Source of the DNA: Peromyscus leucopus
Lineage: Eukaryota; Chordata; Mammalia; Rodentia; Cricetidae
NCBI RefSeq assembly: GCF_004664715.2
Contig: NC_051067.1
Location: forward strand, 66,172,982 to 66,236,981
Direction: 5' to 3'
DNA length: 64,000 nucleotides
Below, in pieces: positions 1-11,131 of the stretch. Both the position numbers and the translations under genes were made by a program. Every line of letters begins with the position of its first letter. Position 1 is the stretch's first letter. The notes below the pieces were generated by a model. It was not told the origin of the DNA. It saw only the letters and a program-made list of their open reading frames with translations, and ran no database searches.

Positions 1-419
1 ATCACTCAAAAACCCTACCAGCTTTTATTGGTTCGCCAAATGAAGGCTCTCCTTTTTCCACACTCAGTGCCTATTCTTCATCATGAAAGAAATGTACTAA
101 AACCTTGTTAAAGGCATTTTCTTCATATAGGTCCTCTCTGTCACTTCTGATTCACCATGGAATAGAAAGAGCAATTTGTCTCCTGTAGGTTGGATCATGT
201 CCTACTAAGCTCTGTGCTTCAATCTCCTAGCCCTGAGCCTCAGAATATGACTTTTATATATTGTGACACAGACTTTTAAAAAGTGATTAATTTAAAATGA
301 GCTCATTAGGTTGAACTCTAACTCAAAATGACTGAGGTTCTTAAGAAAAGAGACTATGACACAGACTTACACAAAAGAAAGATGTTGAATATTAGTTGAA
401 GATATGGTACATCTGTTTA
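1..419. other. Single-copy AT-rich sequence
   Basis: I see no gene or recognisable repeat here. The stretch runs up to the TG that opens the first LTR. Confidence 0.5.
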
Positions 420-898
420 TGCTGTGGAACATTTGTTTAATGATGCAAAGATGTGTTGCATTCTTTTATGTTGCATTTGTTTAACTCTGTGAAGCTGTGT
501 TCCCTATACTGTCTAAAATACCTAATTGGTCTAATAAAGAGCTGTCTGGCCAATAACTAGGCAGGAGAAAGGATAGGCAGGGCTGGCAGGCAGAGAGAAT
601 AAATAGGAGGAGAACTCTGGGAAGAAGATAGAGGAGTGAAAAAGGAGAGGAGACTTCAGGGGCCAGCCACCCAGGCAAACATGGAATAATAAGGGAAAAA
701 AAGATATACAGAAATAGAGAAAGGTAAAAGTCCAGAGGCAAAAAGTAGATGGGATAATTTAAGTTAAGAAAAGCTGGCTAGAAATAAGCCAAACTAAGGC
801 CAGGCATTCATAAGAAAGAATAAGTCTCCATGTGGAATGATTATTTAGATGAGTGGTGGTCCCCTCAAAGAACGAAGAAGAAAAAAAAAAAAAACTCC
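420..898 (+). mobile_element. Solo LTR, mys-like ERV2 group (subfamily A)
   Basis: The block opens with tgctgtggaacatttg and carries the landmarks shared by related LTRs in this window: an 'attggtctaataaagagctg' block, 'ggccaataactaggcaggag', a 'taatttaagttaagaaaagc' block and 'ataagtctccatg' near the 3' end. The 3' edge, in an A-rich run ending ctcca, is approximate. I found no clear target duplication, so it is old or its edge is misplaced. Related copies lie at 2725-3232, 33955-34414 and 45735-46109 on the opposite strand. The mys/MYSERV name is from memory. Confidence 0.7.
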
Positions 899-1359
899 AG
901 GAAGACAGAAGAAGGAGAAAGCCACCTGTAAGGCAAGTCAACAGGCTTTACAAGAAACTACCTTGCTAACACCTTGTTCTCAGATGTCTCTGTTCATTTT
1001 GCTATGTAACCGTGCAAAAGAACCATTTGTGAAGCCATAATCAAAGCCATTGGTTTATTGTAATGGCAAGATTTAATGGAAATATTATCAAATAACCCTT
1101 TTACCCCATGTTTACCAACAGCACTAAGTGTAGTGCTAGTGCATTACAAATGCAAGAACTACTGGTTGCAGACTGATTCTCCTAAGGAGCAGCTAGAGAT
1201 GCTCAATGTTCAGAAGAGAGAGGAATTTACAGCATCTGGTAACACAGCTATAGAAAGCTTAAAGGAAAGCCAACTTGAAGCCACATGAACATAAATATCA
1301 TATTAGGAACCTACTCACCACAGTTCCTACTCCACAGTACATATCCAACTTTAACTGCA
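899..1359. other. Single-copy sequence
   Basis: No gene or repeat recognised. A 70-codon open frame at 1076-1288 has no recognisable protein content and is most likely chance. Confidence 0.4.
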
Positions 1360-1375
1360 AAGAAAAGACATTCTT

Positions 1376-1514
1376 TTTTTTTTTTTTTCGAGACAGGGTT
1401 TCTCTGCGTAGCTTTGCGCCTTTCCTGGAGCTAACTTGGTAGCCAGCTGGCCTCGAACTCACTGAGATCGCTGGCTCTGCTCCAATGCTAGATAAAGCGT
1501 GCGCACACCCGCGT
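1376..1514 (-). mobile_element. B1 SINE, antisense
   Basis: A poly-T run is followed by 'cgagacagggtttctctg' and 'ggcctcgaactcac', the antisense B1 (7SL-derived) signature. It is flanked by a perfect 16-bp target duplication (aagaaaagacattctt at 1360-1375 and 1515-1530), as expected of L1-driven insertion. The 5' end of the element (right side) is somewhat scrambled. Confidence 0.93.
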
Positions 1515-1530
1515 AAGAAAAGACATTCTT

Positions 1531-2551
1531 AAAAGCAGGAAGAAATCATGAACAGAAAAAGCAGGCATTGAAACTCAGACATGACATATATTTGGGAATT
1601 ATCACACAGAAGAGAAATAACTGCATTTGACATGCTAATGACTCTAATTTGAATAGCAGGCACAAGGGGAAAAAACAAGCAGGTGATATTGGCAGAGATG
1701 AAAATTCTCAGAAAGAACTAAGTGAAAAAAAATGACACAAAACCCAACACACTCAGATGAAGAATGAATTTGGTAGGAACAATGAAAGTTTTAACAGGTT
1801 GCAAAACCTATTGACCTCAAAGACAGGTCAATAGAAATTTCAAAAGCTACAAAGAAACAGGATAAAAGGAAGAATAAGGAAATAGGCAAATAACTCAAGA
1901 AGTGTGGGATAACCCAAGAATTTCCCAAATTTAATATTTAACATAAGGTGCAGATTAAAGAAACCCAAATACTAGGCACATTTTTTTAAAACTGCAGGAC
2001 ACTGAAGACTAACATCTTGGAAGTAGCCAGAAGAACAATATACCTTGCCCTCACACAGGATAAGATTTACAGCAAACATTATTTAATCTCTGTGCAAGGA
2101 AAATAAAATGACACTAAGCTCAAAGTCTAGCCAAATTTTACTTCAAAACTGAGGGTAGATTAAGATTTGTTTATCAGATGTTGAGAAACTGAAAGAATTC
2201 ATAAGCAGACATACCATGAAAGAAATGGGGAAAGATTTTGTTCATAGTGGAGGAAAATAATATGTCAAAAATACAAATGTATACAGCAAAAAAGTTAAAA
2301 CACAATCTTCCATTTCATTAGTTGATGTGAAATCTGTCTCATGTAATAATTATAACAATATATTGAGCTATTATAGTCTATTGATAATGGAATGAAGGAC
2401 AAATACATTCTACTAATTTTAAGGAGAAATTAGGAATATTCCACTCTAAGGCACCTGCACTGCAGTCAAGGCAGAATAACATGATTTAAAGGTGAATTTA
2501 GGCTAGCAAATTATTTTAAATTCTAGGAAAAGCATTTTTAGAGAAGTTCTC
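1531..2551. other. Single-copy AT-rich sequence
   Basis: I see no gene. A purine-rich stretch occupies about 1640-1900. Degenerate old L1-like sequence is possible but I cannot support it. Confidence 0.35.
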
Positions 2552-2554
2552 TTG

Positions 2555-2628
2555 ACCCCAGGAGCATCAACTCATTGGTAGAGCAATTGCCTCGCATGCA
2601 CAAAGCCCTAGGTTCAGTTCCCAATATT
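2555..2628 (+). mobile_element. ID SINE
   Basis: 'cattggtagagcaattgcct', 'gcatgcacaaagccct' and 'ggttcagttccca' match the tRNA-Ala-derived ID element, including its A-box-like and B-box-like segments, followed by an A-rich tail. Divergence is moderate. It is a retroposon, not a tRNA gene. Confidence 0.8.
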
Positions 2629-2724
2629 GAAATAAACAAAGAAAAAAATCAAATGTGGAAGTTCACTAATACAAGTGAGTACATAAAACAGGTATCTACA
2701 TAATATCAGATAAAGAAAACTCTC

Positions 2725-3232
2725 TGTACTAGTCTTTTTCTTTTGAGCCACCAACCAGCTCCTAAATCACGTCACAGAGACTTGTTATTAGTTTTGAATG
2801 ATCAGTCTACCTTAGGCTCATTTCTGGCTAGCTATCTCTTTTAACTGAAATTATCCTGTTTCTCTTTATGTGCCTTTTGCCTCAGGACTTATTCCCTTTC
2901 TTACTTCTATATATCTTACTTTCACTGCTTCTTGTGTCTGTCTGTCTGGTGGCTGCCTGGTTCTGGGCCTGAGTGTCTCCCTTGTTCTTTCCTCCTCTTC
3001 CTCTTATTCTTCATCTTGGGCCTAGATTTCTCTTTCTATTTATTCTCTTTTATCACCAGCCCCATCTATCCTTTCTCTGCCTAGCTATTAGACATTCAGC
3101 TTTTTATTAGACCAATAAGGCACCTTAGGCAGTCAAGGTGAAACAAATGTAACACATCTTTACATAATTAAACAAGTACAGCATAAACAAAAGTAAAACA
3201 CCTTTTCACAGTAAAAGTAATATTCTACAACA
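2725..3232 (-). mobile_element. Solo LTR, mys-like ERV2 group, antisense
   Basis: In reverse complement it matches the LTR at 420-898: the '...ctgcctagctatta' and 'attagaccaataagg' blocks and a terminal 'attctacaaca', which is the antisense of a TGTTG start. Edges are approximate and no target duplication was resolved. Confidence 0.65.
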
Positions 3233-3251
3233 TGAACAAATGTAGCACATC

Positions 3252-3425
3252 TTTTTTTTTTTTTTTTTTTTTTGGTTTTTCAAGACAGGGTTTCTCTGTG
3301 TAGCTTCGTGACTTTTCTGGAACTCACTTGGTAGCCCAGGCTGGCCTCAAACTCACAGAGATCTGCCTGCCTCTGCCTCCCAAGTGCTGGGATTAAAGGC
3401 ATGCGCCGCCGCCATCTATGCCTAG
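3252..3425 (-). mobile_element. B1 SINE, antisense
   Basis: A long poly-T is followed by 'caagacagggtttctctg', 'ggctggcctcaaactcac' and 'gtgctgggattaaaggcatg'. It lies next to the end of the preceding LTR. Confidence 0.9.
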
Positions 3426-3999
3426 TTAAAATAATATGGTGAAAAGTCAGATGCATCACCACTAATATTATAACTCATGCCAGGATCTCCCCTCTCATTA
3501 TTCTTTAAACTCTGCCCTTTATTGAAAGTCTTGTCTGGAAAATCAAATGAGAAAGAGAATTGAAAATATACAGACTCAGAAAGAAAATAGAAAACTATCT
3601 TTCTTTACAGATAATATTTGTCTGCATAAAAACTTTAGACTCAGAAATAAGCAAAATGTCCTAAATATACTGAACAGTGGAGGTGTCCCAGCATCAAGAT
3701 TCCCAAAACTTCTGAAAATACAATCTTGAATTCAAAAGTGATTCTAATATGATGTTTTCTTTTCTGTAATACTTTATTTCAAAAGTATCTTGCTACAATG
3801 CTAGTCTACGAGTCTAAATTTCATTTTCAGCAATTCATGACTATGAAAAATATTGAAAATAAACTCAACTACAAAACATTCTCAAAAGTTTCATACTTTT
3901 CACAAGTTTCAAGGTCATCAAAAACAAGGAGAGTCAGATAAATTGCCATATTCAAGAGCAATCTAAGAAAATATGAGTTAAAAATATAATGTGGTACCT
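3426..3999. other. Single-copy sequence
   Basis: No recognisable gene. A 60-codon open frame at 3547-3729 is probably chance. Confidence 0.35.
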
Positions 4000-4322
4000 T
4001 CAAGGAAAGAAAAACCAATTTTCTCCAATGAAGTGTCACCATACACAGGAGTAGGTATCACTGTTTTGTTTTTTTGTTTTTTTATTGTATGCTTGTTTTG
4101 AGAATGTTTTGTTTTGTTTATTCTTGTTTTGATTTTTGTTATCTTATTGTTTTATTTCTTCAGTTAATTTTGATTTTCAATATTGTTTCTCAGTTTTTGG
4201 TATTGCTTTTTGAGAAGTGAAGAATATTAAGTTGGATGCGGAAGAAGGTGAGCAGGATCTGGTAGGAGTTATGGGAGTGGAAATAATATGGCCATTTTAA
4301 ATAAAATTTTGATTATAAGAAA
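4000..4322 (+). mobile_element. Old rodent L1 (Lx-like) 3' UTR end
   Basis: A T/G-rich block is followed by 'ggtgagcaggatctggtagg' and 'gccattttaaataaaat'. The same arrangement occurs at the end of the longer L1 copy near 9470-9872, whose upstream 'ttctccagtggaatctcactg' resembles 'ttctccaatgaagtgtcacc' at 4020. Confidence 0.65.
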
Positions 4323-4371
4323 GATAGTGTGGTTCTCTGAGGAGAAATCTTGAAACAAAAATGTGCATTAA

Positions 4372-5634
4372 TTTCCATCCATTTGCCTGCAAACCTCATG
4401 ATATCATTGTTTTTCTCTGCTGAGTAGTACTCCATTGTGTATATGAATCACATTTTATTTATCCATTCTTCAGTTGAAGGGCATCTAGGTTATTTCCAGG
4501 TTCCAGCTATTACAAATAATACTGCTATCAACATAGTTGAGCATGTGTCATTGTGGTATGTTTGAGCATTCCTTGGGTATATGCCCAAGAATGGTACAGC
4601 TGGATCTTGAGGGAGATTGATTCCCAGTTTTCTAAGAAAGCGCCATATTGATTTCCAAAGTGGTTGTATAAGTTTGCATTCCCACCAGCAGTGGAGGAGT
4701 GTTTCCCTTGTTCCACATCCTCTCCAACATAAGCTGTCTTCAGTGTTTTTGATCTTAGCCATTCTGACAGGCATAAGGTGGTATCTCAGAGTTGTTTTGA
4801 TTTGCATTTCCCTGATGATTAGGGATGTTGAGCAATTCCTTAAATGTTTTTCAGCCATCTATGCTTCTTCTGTTGAGAATTCTCTGTTTTGCTCTAAAGC
4901 CCATTTTTTAATTGGACTGTTGGTTATTTTGATGTCTAATTTTTTGAGTTCTTTATATATTTTGGAGATCAGTTCTCTGTCAGATGTGGGGTTGGTGAAG
5001 ATCTTTTCCCATTCTGTAGGCTGTCGTTTTTGTCTTGTTGACTGTGTCCTTTGCCATACAAAAGCTTCTCAGTTTCAAGAGGTCCCGTTCATTAATTGTT
5101 TCTTTCAGTGTGTGTTATATTTAGGAAGTGATCTCTAGTGCCAATGTGTTCAAGACTACTTCCTACTTTCTCTTCTATCAGGTTCAGAGTAACTGGATTT
5201 ATGTTGAGGTCTTTGATCCACTTGGACTTAAGATTTGTGCACGGTGACAGATATGAATCTGTTTGCAGTCTTCTACATGTTGACATCCAGTTATGCCAGC
5301 ACCATTTGTTGAAGATGCTTTCTTTTTTTCATTGTACAGTTTTGGCTTCTTTGTCAAAAATTATATGTTCATAGGTGTGCGGATTAGTGTCAGGGTCTTC
5401 AGTTCTGTTCCACTGGTCCACATGTCAGTTTTTATGCCAGTACCAAGCTGTTTTTATTACTATTGCTCTATAGTAGAGCTTGAAATCAGGGATCGCGATG
5501 CCTCCAGAGGCTGTTTTATTGTAAAGGATTCTTTTGGCTATCCTGGGCTTTTTGTTTTTCCACATGAAGTTGAGCATTGTTCTTTCCAGGTCTGTGAAGA
5601 ATTGTGTTGGGATTTTGATGGGGATTGCAACATC
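4372..5634 (-). pseudogene. L1 ORF2 fragment (C-terminal part), inverted
   Basis: Read on the minus strand this encodes part of the L1 ORF2 region downstream of the reverse transcriptase core: an '[20 protein letters not shown]' segment at 5520-5620 and the C-terminal cysteine-rich segment ('[19 protein letters not shown]') near 4650-4720. Frames are interrupted by stops and shifts. It is not functional. Confidence 0.88.
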
Positions 5635-6639
5635 CTGAGTGAGGTAACCCAGACTCAGAAAGACAAACATGGTATGTACTCACTCATAAATGGATACTAC
5701 ATGTAAAGCAAAGGATAACCAGACTGCAACTCAACTCCAGGGAGGCTAACTAGTAAAGAGGACCCTAAGAAAGACACAGAGATCACCGAACAACAGAAAA
5801 ATGGATGAGATCTATATGATCTCATTCTGGACATGGTGGGGCATAATGGAGGGCAAGGGTCAGGGGAAAGAGAGATTAGGGGAGCGGGAGTTCCCAGCTG
5901 GATCAGGAATAGAGTGGGAGAACAAGGAAAGAGATACCATGATAAATGAAGATCCCATGGGAATAGGAAGAAGCAGAGTACTAGAGAGGTCCCCAGAAAT
6001 CCACAAAGATACCTCCACAATAGACTACTGGCAATGGTCAAGAGAAAGCCCAAGCTGACCTACTCTGGTGATCTGATGGCCGAATGCCCTAACTGTCATG
6101 ATAGAACTCTCATCCAGTGCCTGATGGAAACAGATGCAGAGATCCACGGCCAAGCCCCAGGAGTCCCATCGGCGAGAGAGAGGAGGGATTATATGAGCAA
6201 GAGATGTTTGAGACCATGATTGGAAAAAGCACAGGGACAAATAGCCAAACTAGTGGAAGCACATGAACTGTGAACCAATAGCTGAGGAGCCCTCATGGAA
6301 CTGGATCAGGCCCTCTGGATAAGTGAGACAGTTGATTAGCTTGAACTATTTAGGTGGCCCCCAGGCAGTGGGACCAGGACCTGTCCTTCGTGCATGAGCT
6401 GGCTTTCTGGAACCTAGGGCCTATGCTGAGACATTTTGCTCAGCCTTGGTGTAGGGAGGAGGAGACTGGACCTGCCTGGACTGAATCTACCAGGCCTAGC
6501 TGACTCCTCAGGGGAGACCTTGCCTTGGAGGAGGTGGGAATGGGGGGGGTATGAGGAGGGAGGACAGAGGAATCTGTGGCTGATATGTAAAATTAAATTA
6601 ATTATAAAATAAAAAATAAAATTTAAATCTAAATTTAAA
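4372..6639 (+). mobile_element. L1 insertion with 5' inversion (twin priming)
   Basis: The element has two blocks. 4372-5634 is L1 ORF2 3' sequence in reverse orientation. 5635-6639 is the end of ORF2 and the 3' UTR in forward orientation, ending in an A/T-rich tail. The whole is bounded by a 15-bp target duplication with one mismatch (aaaaatgtgcattaa at 4357-4371, aaaaatgttcattaa at 6640-6654). Compared with the L1 at 51315-55545, about 16 nt between the two blocks are missing, as expected for twin priming. All open frames across it are antisense shadows or broken ORF2. Confidence 0.92.
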
Positions 6640-6696
6640 AAAAATGTTCATTAAGGAGAAATGAGGAAGCTAAAAGTGTTGGTTAATTTAAGAAAG

Positions 6697-7817
6697 ACTA
6701 CATGAGAAAAGGAAGAAACAAAGTGCTAAAGAGGCCCACAGAAATCCACAAAGATACCTCCACAAAAGACTGCTGGCAATGGCCGAAAGACAGCCAGGAC
6801 TGACCTACTCTGGTGATGGGATGGCCAAACACCCTAATAGTTGTGCCAGAAACCCCATCCAAGGACTGAGGGATCTGGATGCAGACATCCACGGCTAGGC
6901 CCCGGGTAGAGCGCCGGGAGTCTAATTATCGAGAAAGAGGAGGGTTTATATGAGCGAGAATTGTTGAAACCAAGGTTGGATAAAGCACAGGGACAAATAG
7001 CCAAACGAATGGAAACACATGAACTATGAACCAAAGGCTGAGGGGCCCTGTGGTGGTATTCTAATTGTACTGAAATGTGATTTTGATTGTATGTTAATAA
7101 ATAAAGTTGCCCGGGGGTCAGAGCTATTAGAGCCATAGACAGAGTGTGGCGGTGGTGGCACACGCCTTTAATCCCATAGATTTCTGTGTGTTCAGGGATA
7201 CAGCCAGCATTGGAGACATATGCCTTTAAGACCTAGGGGTCTGTACATTCAGACAGTGACGAGGCAGTCACGTGTTTGGGTTTACAACCAATGAGAAGGC
7301 AGAATGACTGGAAAATCGACTTACACACAGGAAATAGCTCTCTTTCAGGAAGCTGGGACAGCAGGAGCAAGGGTGAGATTTTAGCTCTGAGCTCTGACCT
7401 CTTGCCTTTCTCTTTTACATTGTTTCTGTGTTTCTTATTTAATAAGACTGTTGGTTACATCAACAGGGCCCCCAACTGGATCAGGCCCTCTGAATAAGTG
7501 AGACAGTTGATTGGCTTGATCTGTTTGGGAGGCATCTAGGCAGTGGTACCAGGTCTTGGGCTCATTTCATGAGTTAGCTGTTTGAAACCTGGGACTTATG
7601 CAAGGATGCTTGGCTCAGTCTGGGAGGAGGGGACTGGACCTGCCTGGACTGAGTCTATCAGGTTGATCTCAGTCCTTGGTGGAGGCCTTGCTCTGGAGGA
7701 GATGGGAATGGGGGTGAGCTGGGGGGAAGGGGAGGGGGCATGAAGGGGGAGAACAAGGTAATCTGTGGCTGTTATGTAGAACTGAATAGTATTGTAAAAT
7801 AAAATAAAATAAAAAAG
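6697..7817 (+). mobile_element. L1 3' UTR fragment, split by an LTR
   Basis: 6697-7048 and 7472-7817 together make one L1 3' UTR collinear with 54838-55540 of the large L1 (shared 'ggcaatgg', 'acctactctggtgatgggat', 'ctggatcaggccctc'). It ends in repeated aaaataaaat. A solo LTR (7049-7465) interrupts it, so this L1 was there first. Confidence 0.9.
7049..7465 (+). mobile_element. Solo LTR with an embedded B1-like segment
   Basis: The 417-bp element begins TGTGGTGGTATTC and ends ACATCAACA. It is flanked by a perfect 6-bp target duplication (gggccc at 7043-7048 and 7466-7471), the size typical of class II (ERVK-like) retroviruses. About 100 bp in, it carries 'ggcggtggtggcacacgcct', the start of a B1 SINE, followed by further B1-like pieces. 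Copies with the same arrangement lie at 47476-47819 and 55565-55932. It also contains 'ttaataaataaagttgcc', with AATAAA. I cannot assign a database family name. Confidence 0.85.
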
Positions 7818-7960
7818 AATGAGCCAATACTGATATATCATTGTGGCAAATGTAGTTACTTAAATAAAGTAAGAAATCAACAATGGGGGAGTCTGGGTAG
7901 GTAAATCAATATATCATCACCTGGCCGACTAAGACAATTCATAAATTAAAATTACGCACA

Positions 7961-8195
7961 ATGGCTAGAGAGGTGGTTCAGTGGTTCAGAGTCAGTACCA
8001 CTCTTTCAGAGGACCCAAGTTTAGTTCCCAGCACCTACACTGGGTGGCTCACAACCACCTGTAGCTCCAGCTCCAGGGAATCCAACAGCCCACATCAGGC
8101 CTCCACAGGCACTAGCACTCACATGTCCCTGACCATACATAGGCACATACCCACACACTTATGTATATAAGTTAAAATAAATCTTTAGAAAATCA
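7961..8195 (+). mobile_element. B2-type SINE
   Basis: 'atggctagagaggtggttca' (tRNA-derived head), 'agaggacccaagtttagttc' and 'cccagcacc', then a 'ggtggctcacaaccacctgt' body and an A-rich AATAAA-containing tail ('aaaataaatctttagaaaat'). Divergence is moderate. A second copy lies at 63424-63635. Confidence 0.88.
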
Positions 8196-8199
8196 TGCC

Positions 8200-9613
8200 C
8201 ATATGTCCAAAGGATCCTATTACAGAGACACTTGCTCATGCATATTTACTGCTGCTCTATTCATAATAGCCAGAAAGTTGAAATAGCCTAGATGTCTGTC
8301 AATGGATGAATAGATAATGAAAATGTAGTGTATTTACATAATAGAATATTACTCAGTTGCTAAAAGTTGAAATCATTAAAATCGCAGGTAAATGGGTAGA
8401 GTTAGAAAAAAATCATCCTGAGTCAGATAATGCAGACCTCAAAAGATAAATATATGTATTTTCTTATGTGTGAATATTAGCTTTTAAGCTTTTGATAGGC
8501 ATCCTACCATCCATATAATCACAGAGGTTATATATAGAGTAAGGGACTGGGGAGGAGGGAAGGGTGTCTTAAGGAAGTAGAAATATAACATATAATTATA
8601 AAGAGATTGGAGGAGGGATGGAATAGGAAGATTAAATGAGTGGAGAGAGAAAAGACGGGGTAAGAAAAAGGAATAAAGGGAGGTACAGCTAACACTAAAG
8701 ACTCTTTGAGGAGTCACAAGGAAACCTATTACAATAGAAGCTTCTTAAAACCTATACATTATAAAAGAAATTTAAATGAAATCACCAAACAGCAGGGAAG
8801 GCAAACCGCCAACATGATGTTTCTCACCACCCAAATCCTCCAGTGCTAGAAATGTGTTGCATCTAATTGAGTTATTGGCCAAAGATGCCCCCATAGATGC
8901 CTCCAAACAACTCAGGATATCCCAAAGCTATTGTTTGCTCTCCAAAATCTTATGATAAGGCCCTGCTGCCAAAGCCAACACTTACATATCCCATTGAATA
9001 TAGAAAAGTTGTGCTGGTGTCTACCTAGAGCCTTCACCCACACTGACTAGTGTTCCTGGTACTGAGGGGTACTCTCCATATTGCCAGGAGAGAAATGTAA
9101 ACACCAATTCAGCTACAAACCCTGAGATCTACAACACTGACCTTCCTGCATGATGTGCTGGTATAATTCTGACACAAAAGTTGTGTGGGGAACCAACCAT
9201 GGTCTGATTGGATTTAGGGCCCACCTCATGAGATGGAACCTACAGCTAGGGTGACCAAGACTCTACTGTGACAGCATGCACAGGGCTTGCACAGGTCCAA
9301 GCCAGATGAGGTCCTAACACTAAGAGAGGAAGTGGACACAAGCTACTATCCCTACGCCAGAATCTAATTCCAACTAATAGCAACTTGTAGAGGAAAAATT
9401 AATTTTCTCCAGTGGAATCTCACTGAGTATACAAACCACACTTAAGTAAAGGCCCCATGCCCTGTAGTAGATGACCAACATAAAATGAACTGAATGGTAT
9501 TTTTGGAGATATTATTTGTCTCACAGTTCTTTGTTTGGTCATTTTTAATTTTTTACTTTATTGGTCATTTGCTTATATATTGTGGTTTCTAATTTTGTGT
9601 TTTTTATGGGTTT

Positions 9614-9660
<47 letters not shown>

Positions 9661-9872
9661 CTCCTGCTTCCAGTTTGGTTTGTTTGCTTGAATCTAGTCC
9701 CATTTGGTTTATTATTTGCCTGCTTGTCTTCTAAAGAGAAAGGGGCGGGAGTAGAGTCTGAAGTGTGGGGAGGTAGGGAGGATCTGGAAGGAGTTGGGGA
9801 AGGAGAAACCTTGATCACAATATATTGCATGAAAAAATTTTATTCTCAATTTAAAAAAATGGGCTAAAAAGG
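8200..9872 (+). mobile_element. Old rodent L1 (Lx-like): ORF2 end and 3' UTR
   Basis: 8200-8480 matches the L1 ORF2 end ('ttcataatagccagaaagttg', 'agatgtctgtcaatggatga', 'agaatattactcagttgct'). 8480-9500 resembles a long Lx-type 3' UTR ('gattggatttagggcccacc', 'catgagatggaacctac'). 9500-9872 is the T/G-rich end with 'gaggatctggaaggagttgg'. A (GT)n repeat sits within it. It is diverged, with no open frame. Confidence 0.8.
9615..9658. repeat. (GT)22 microsatellite
   Basis: Uninterrupted GT dinucleotides inside the 3' UTR of an old L1. The valine/cysteine and threonine/histidine open frames over it are artefacts. Confidence 0.98.
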
Positions 9873-9879
9873 AAAGAAA

Positions 9880-10168
9880 TTATGTCCAAATTAGAATCTT
9901 ATCTAAAATACTTAAAACCAGTTACTTTTCTTTCAATAATGCAAGCATGGTTTCTATGTCGCTTTAAAAAATGTCTAGTAACACCCAATGTGAGGGAACA
10001 CATTGTTAGAAATATAAAATCATATAACTACTTTACACTGAAATTCTTCTCATTTATTTTTCCTGGAGTAACACAAACATGACTAATGATACCAGCTTTA
10101 TAAAAGGATGTTCAGAGCAATTTTTACCCTTGATAGCCAATGGATGAAGACACTCAAATATCCTTGAG
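9880..10168 (+). mobile_element. Ancient L1 (L1M-like) ORF2 end, left part
   Basis: 'gataccagctttataaaagg', 'gagcaatttttacccttgat' and 'agccaatggatgaagacact' follow the pattern of the ancient mammalian L1 ORF2 3' end. It is interrupted by the provirus at 10169 and resumes at 13801 ('gggtgaatggatgaag'). The left boundary is vague. Confidence 0.6.
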
Positions 10169-10524
10169 TTTTGTGAGATATTTATATACTGTATGAAGAT
10201 ATAATGCTATGATTGGCATAATAAAAAGCAAAACAGCCAATAGCTTGGCAGGAGAGTATAGCTGGGACTTCTAGGTAGAGAGAGAACTCTGGGAAGAAGA
10301 AAGGAAGAGTCACCAGCTAGATAAATAGGAAGCAGGATGGGCAGTACAGAGATGAGGTAACAAACCATGTGCGAGAATGTAGATTTAAAAATATGGGCTA
10401 ATTTAAATTATAAGAACTAGGTAGGAACAAGCCTAAGCTAAGGCCAAGAATTCATAATTAATAATGTCTTCATGTCATTATTTGTGATCTGGCTGTGATC
10501 CCAACAAGAAAGTACAACTGTACA
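10169..10524 (+). repeat. Provirus 5' LTR
   Basis: Aligns end to end with 13440-13794. The expected initial TG is mutated to TT; the end reads 'actgtaca'. It carries 'agccaatagcttggcaggag' and 'taagctaaggccaagaattc', shared with the other mys-like LTRs here. Confidence 0.87.
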
Positions 10525-10545
10525 TGACATCCAACTTGGAGGCTC
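10525..10545 (+). promoter_or_regulatory. Decayed tRNA-Lys primer binding site
   Basis: Directly after the 5' LTR, 'tgacatccaacttggaggc' resembles the lysine-tRNA primer site of class II retroviruses (TGGCGCCCAACGTGGGGC); several differences are CpG-decay-type changes. This agrees with the 6-bp target duplication. Confidence 0.7.
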
Positions 10546-10944
10546 AAATATTCAAACATAGGACCTGAGAAAGCTAAGAAAAGTTCTGGAATAAGGAGCT
10601 GGATGTGACTTCCTAGTCCCACAGTCTCTCAAGCAGGATGTTCACTGTGTACAGAGGTGTGGTTCAGGGCACTGCCTGTGGGCCTAAGTAAGGATCAGCT
10701 CTCACAGACCTGAGGGGCATGGAGCCAGCCACCAGGGCCACCCACCACAGTAGCCTAGCCGTTTTGTTTGGCTCACACAATCACAGAACACTGCAGGCAT
10801 GAAGTAAGGCAAGGTCCAGACAGAAAAAAAAAAAAAACTCTAAAAAGGTACAGTATTCTTTAAACGGTGCTTAGGTGCAGAAGAAATAAAAGAAAATGAG
10901 TATAGTCAGTCATAGAAAAAATAGCTTAAAAATTATAAAGTCTT

Positions 10945-11131
10945 GCTGGGCGGTGGTGGCGCACGCCTTTAATCCCAGCACTCGGGAAGCAGAGGCAGGC
11001 AGATCTCTGTGAGTTCGAGGCCAGCCTGGTCTACCAAGTGAGTTCCAGGAAAGGCGCGAAGCTACACAGAGAAACCCTGTCTCGAAAAACAAAAACAAAA
11101 AACAAACAAAAAAAACCAAACAAACAAAATA
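10945..11131 (+). mobile_element. B1 SINE inserted in the provirus
   Basis: 'gctgggcggtggtggcgcac', 'tttaatcccagcactcggga' and 'ttccaggaaaggcgcgaag', then an A/C-rich tail. The 11-bp target duplication tataaagtctt lies at 10934-10944 and 11132-11142. This copy is well preserved and younger than the provirus it sits in. Confidence 0.95.

Noticed and set aside
2555..2628. tRNA gene
   Set aside because: The tRNA-like sequence is an ID retroposon with an A-rich tail and mutated boxes; the same applies to the B2-type SINE heads at 7961, 63183 and 63424.
4617..5138. 173-codon plus-strand open frame
   Set aside because: It is the antisense of L1 ORF2 in the inverted block of the twin-primed L1.
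9535..9867. 110-codon frame with a Val/Cys run
   Set aside because: It is built on a GT microsatellite inside an L1 3' UTR.
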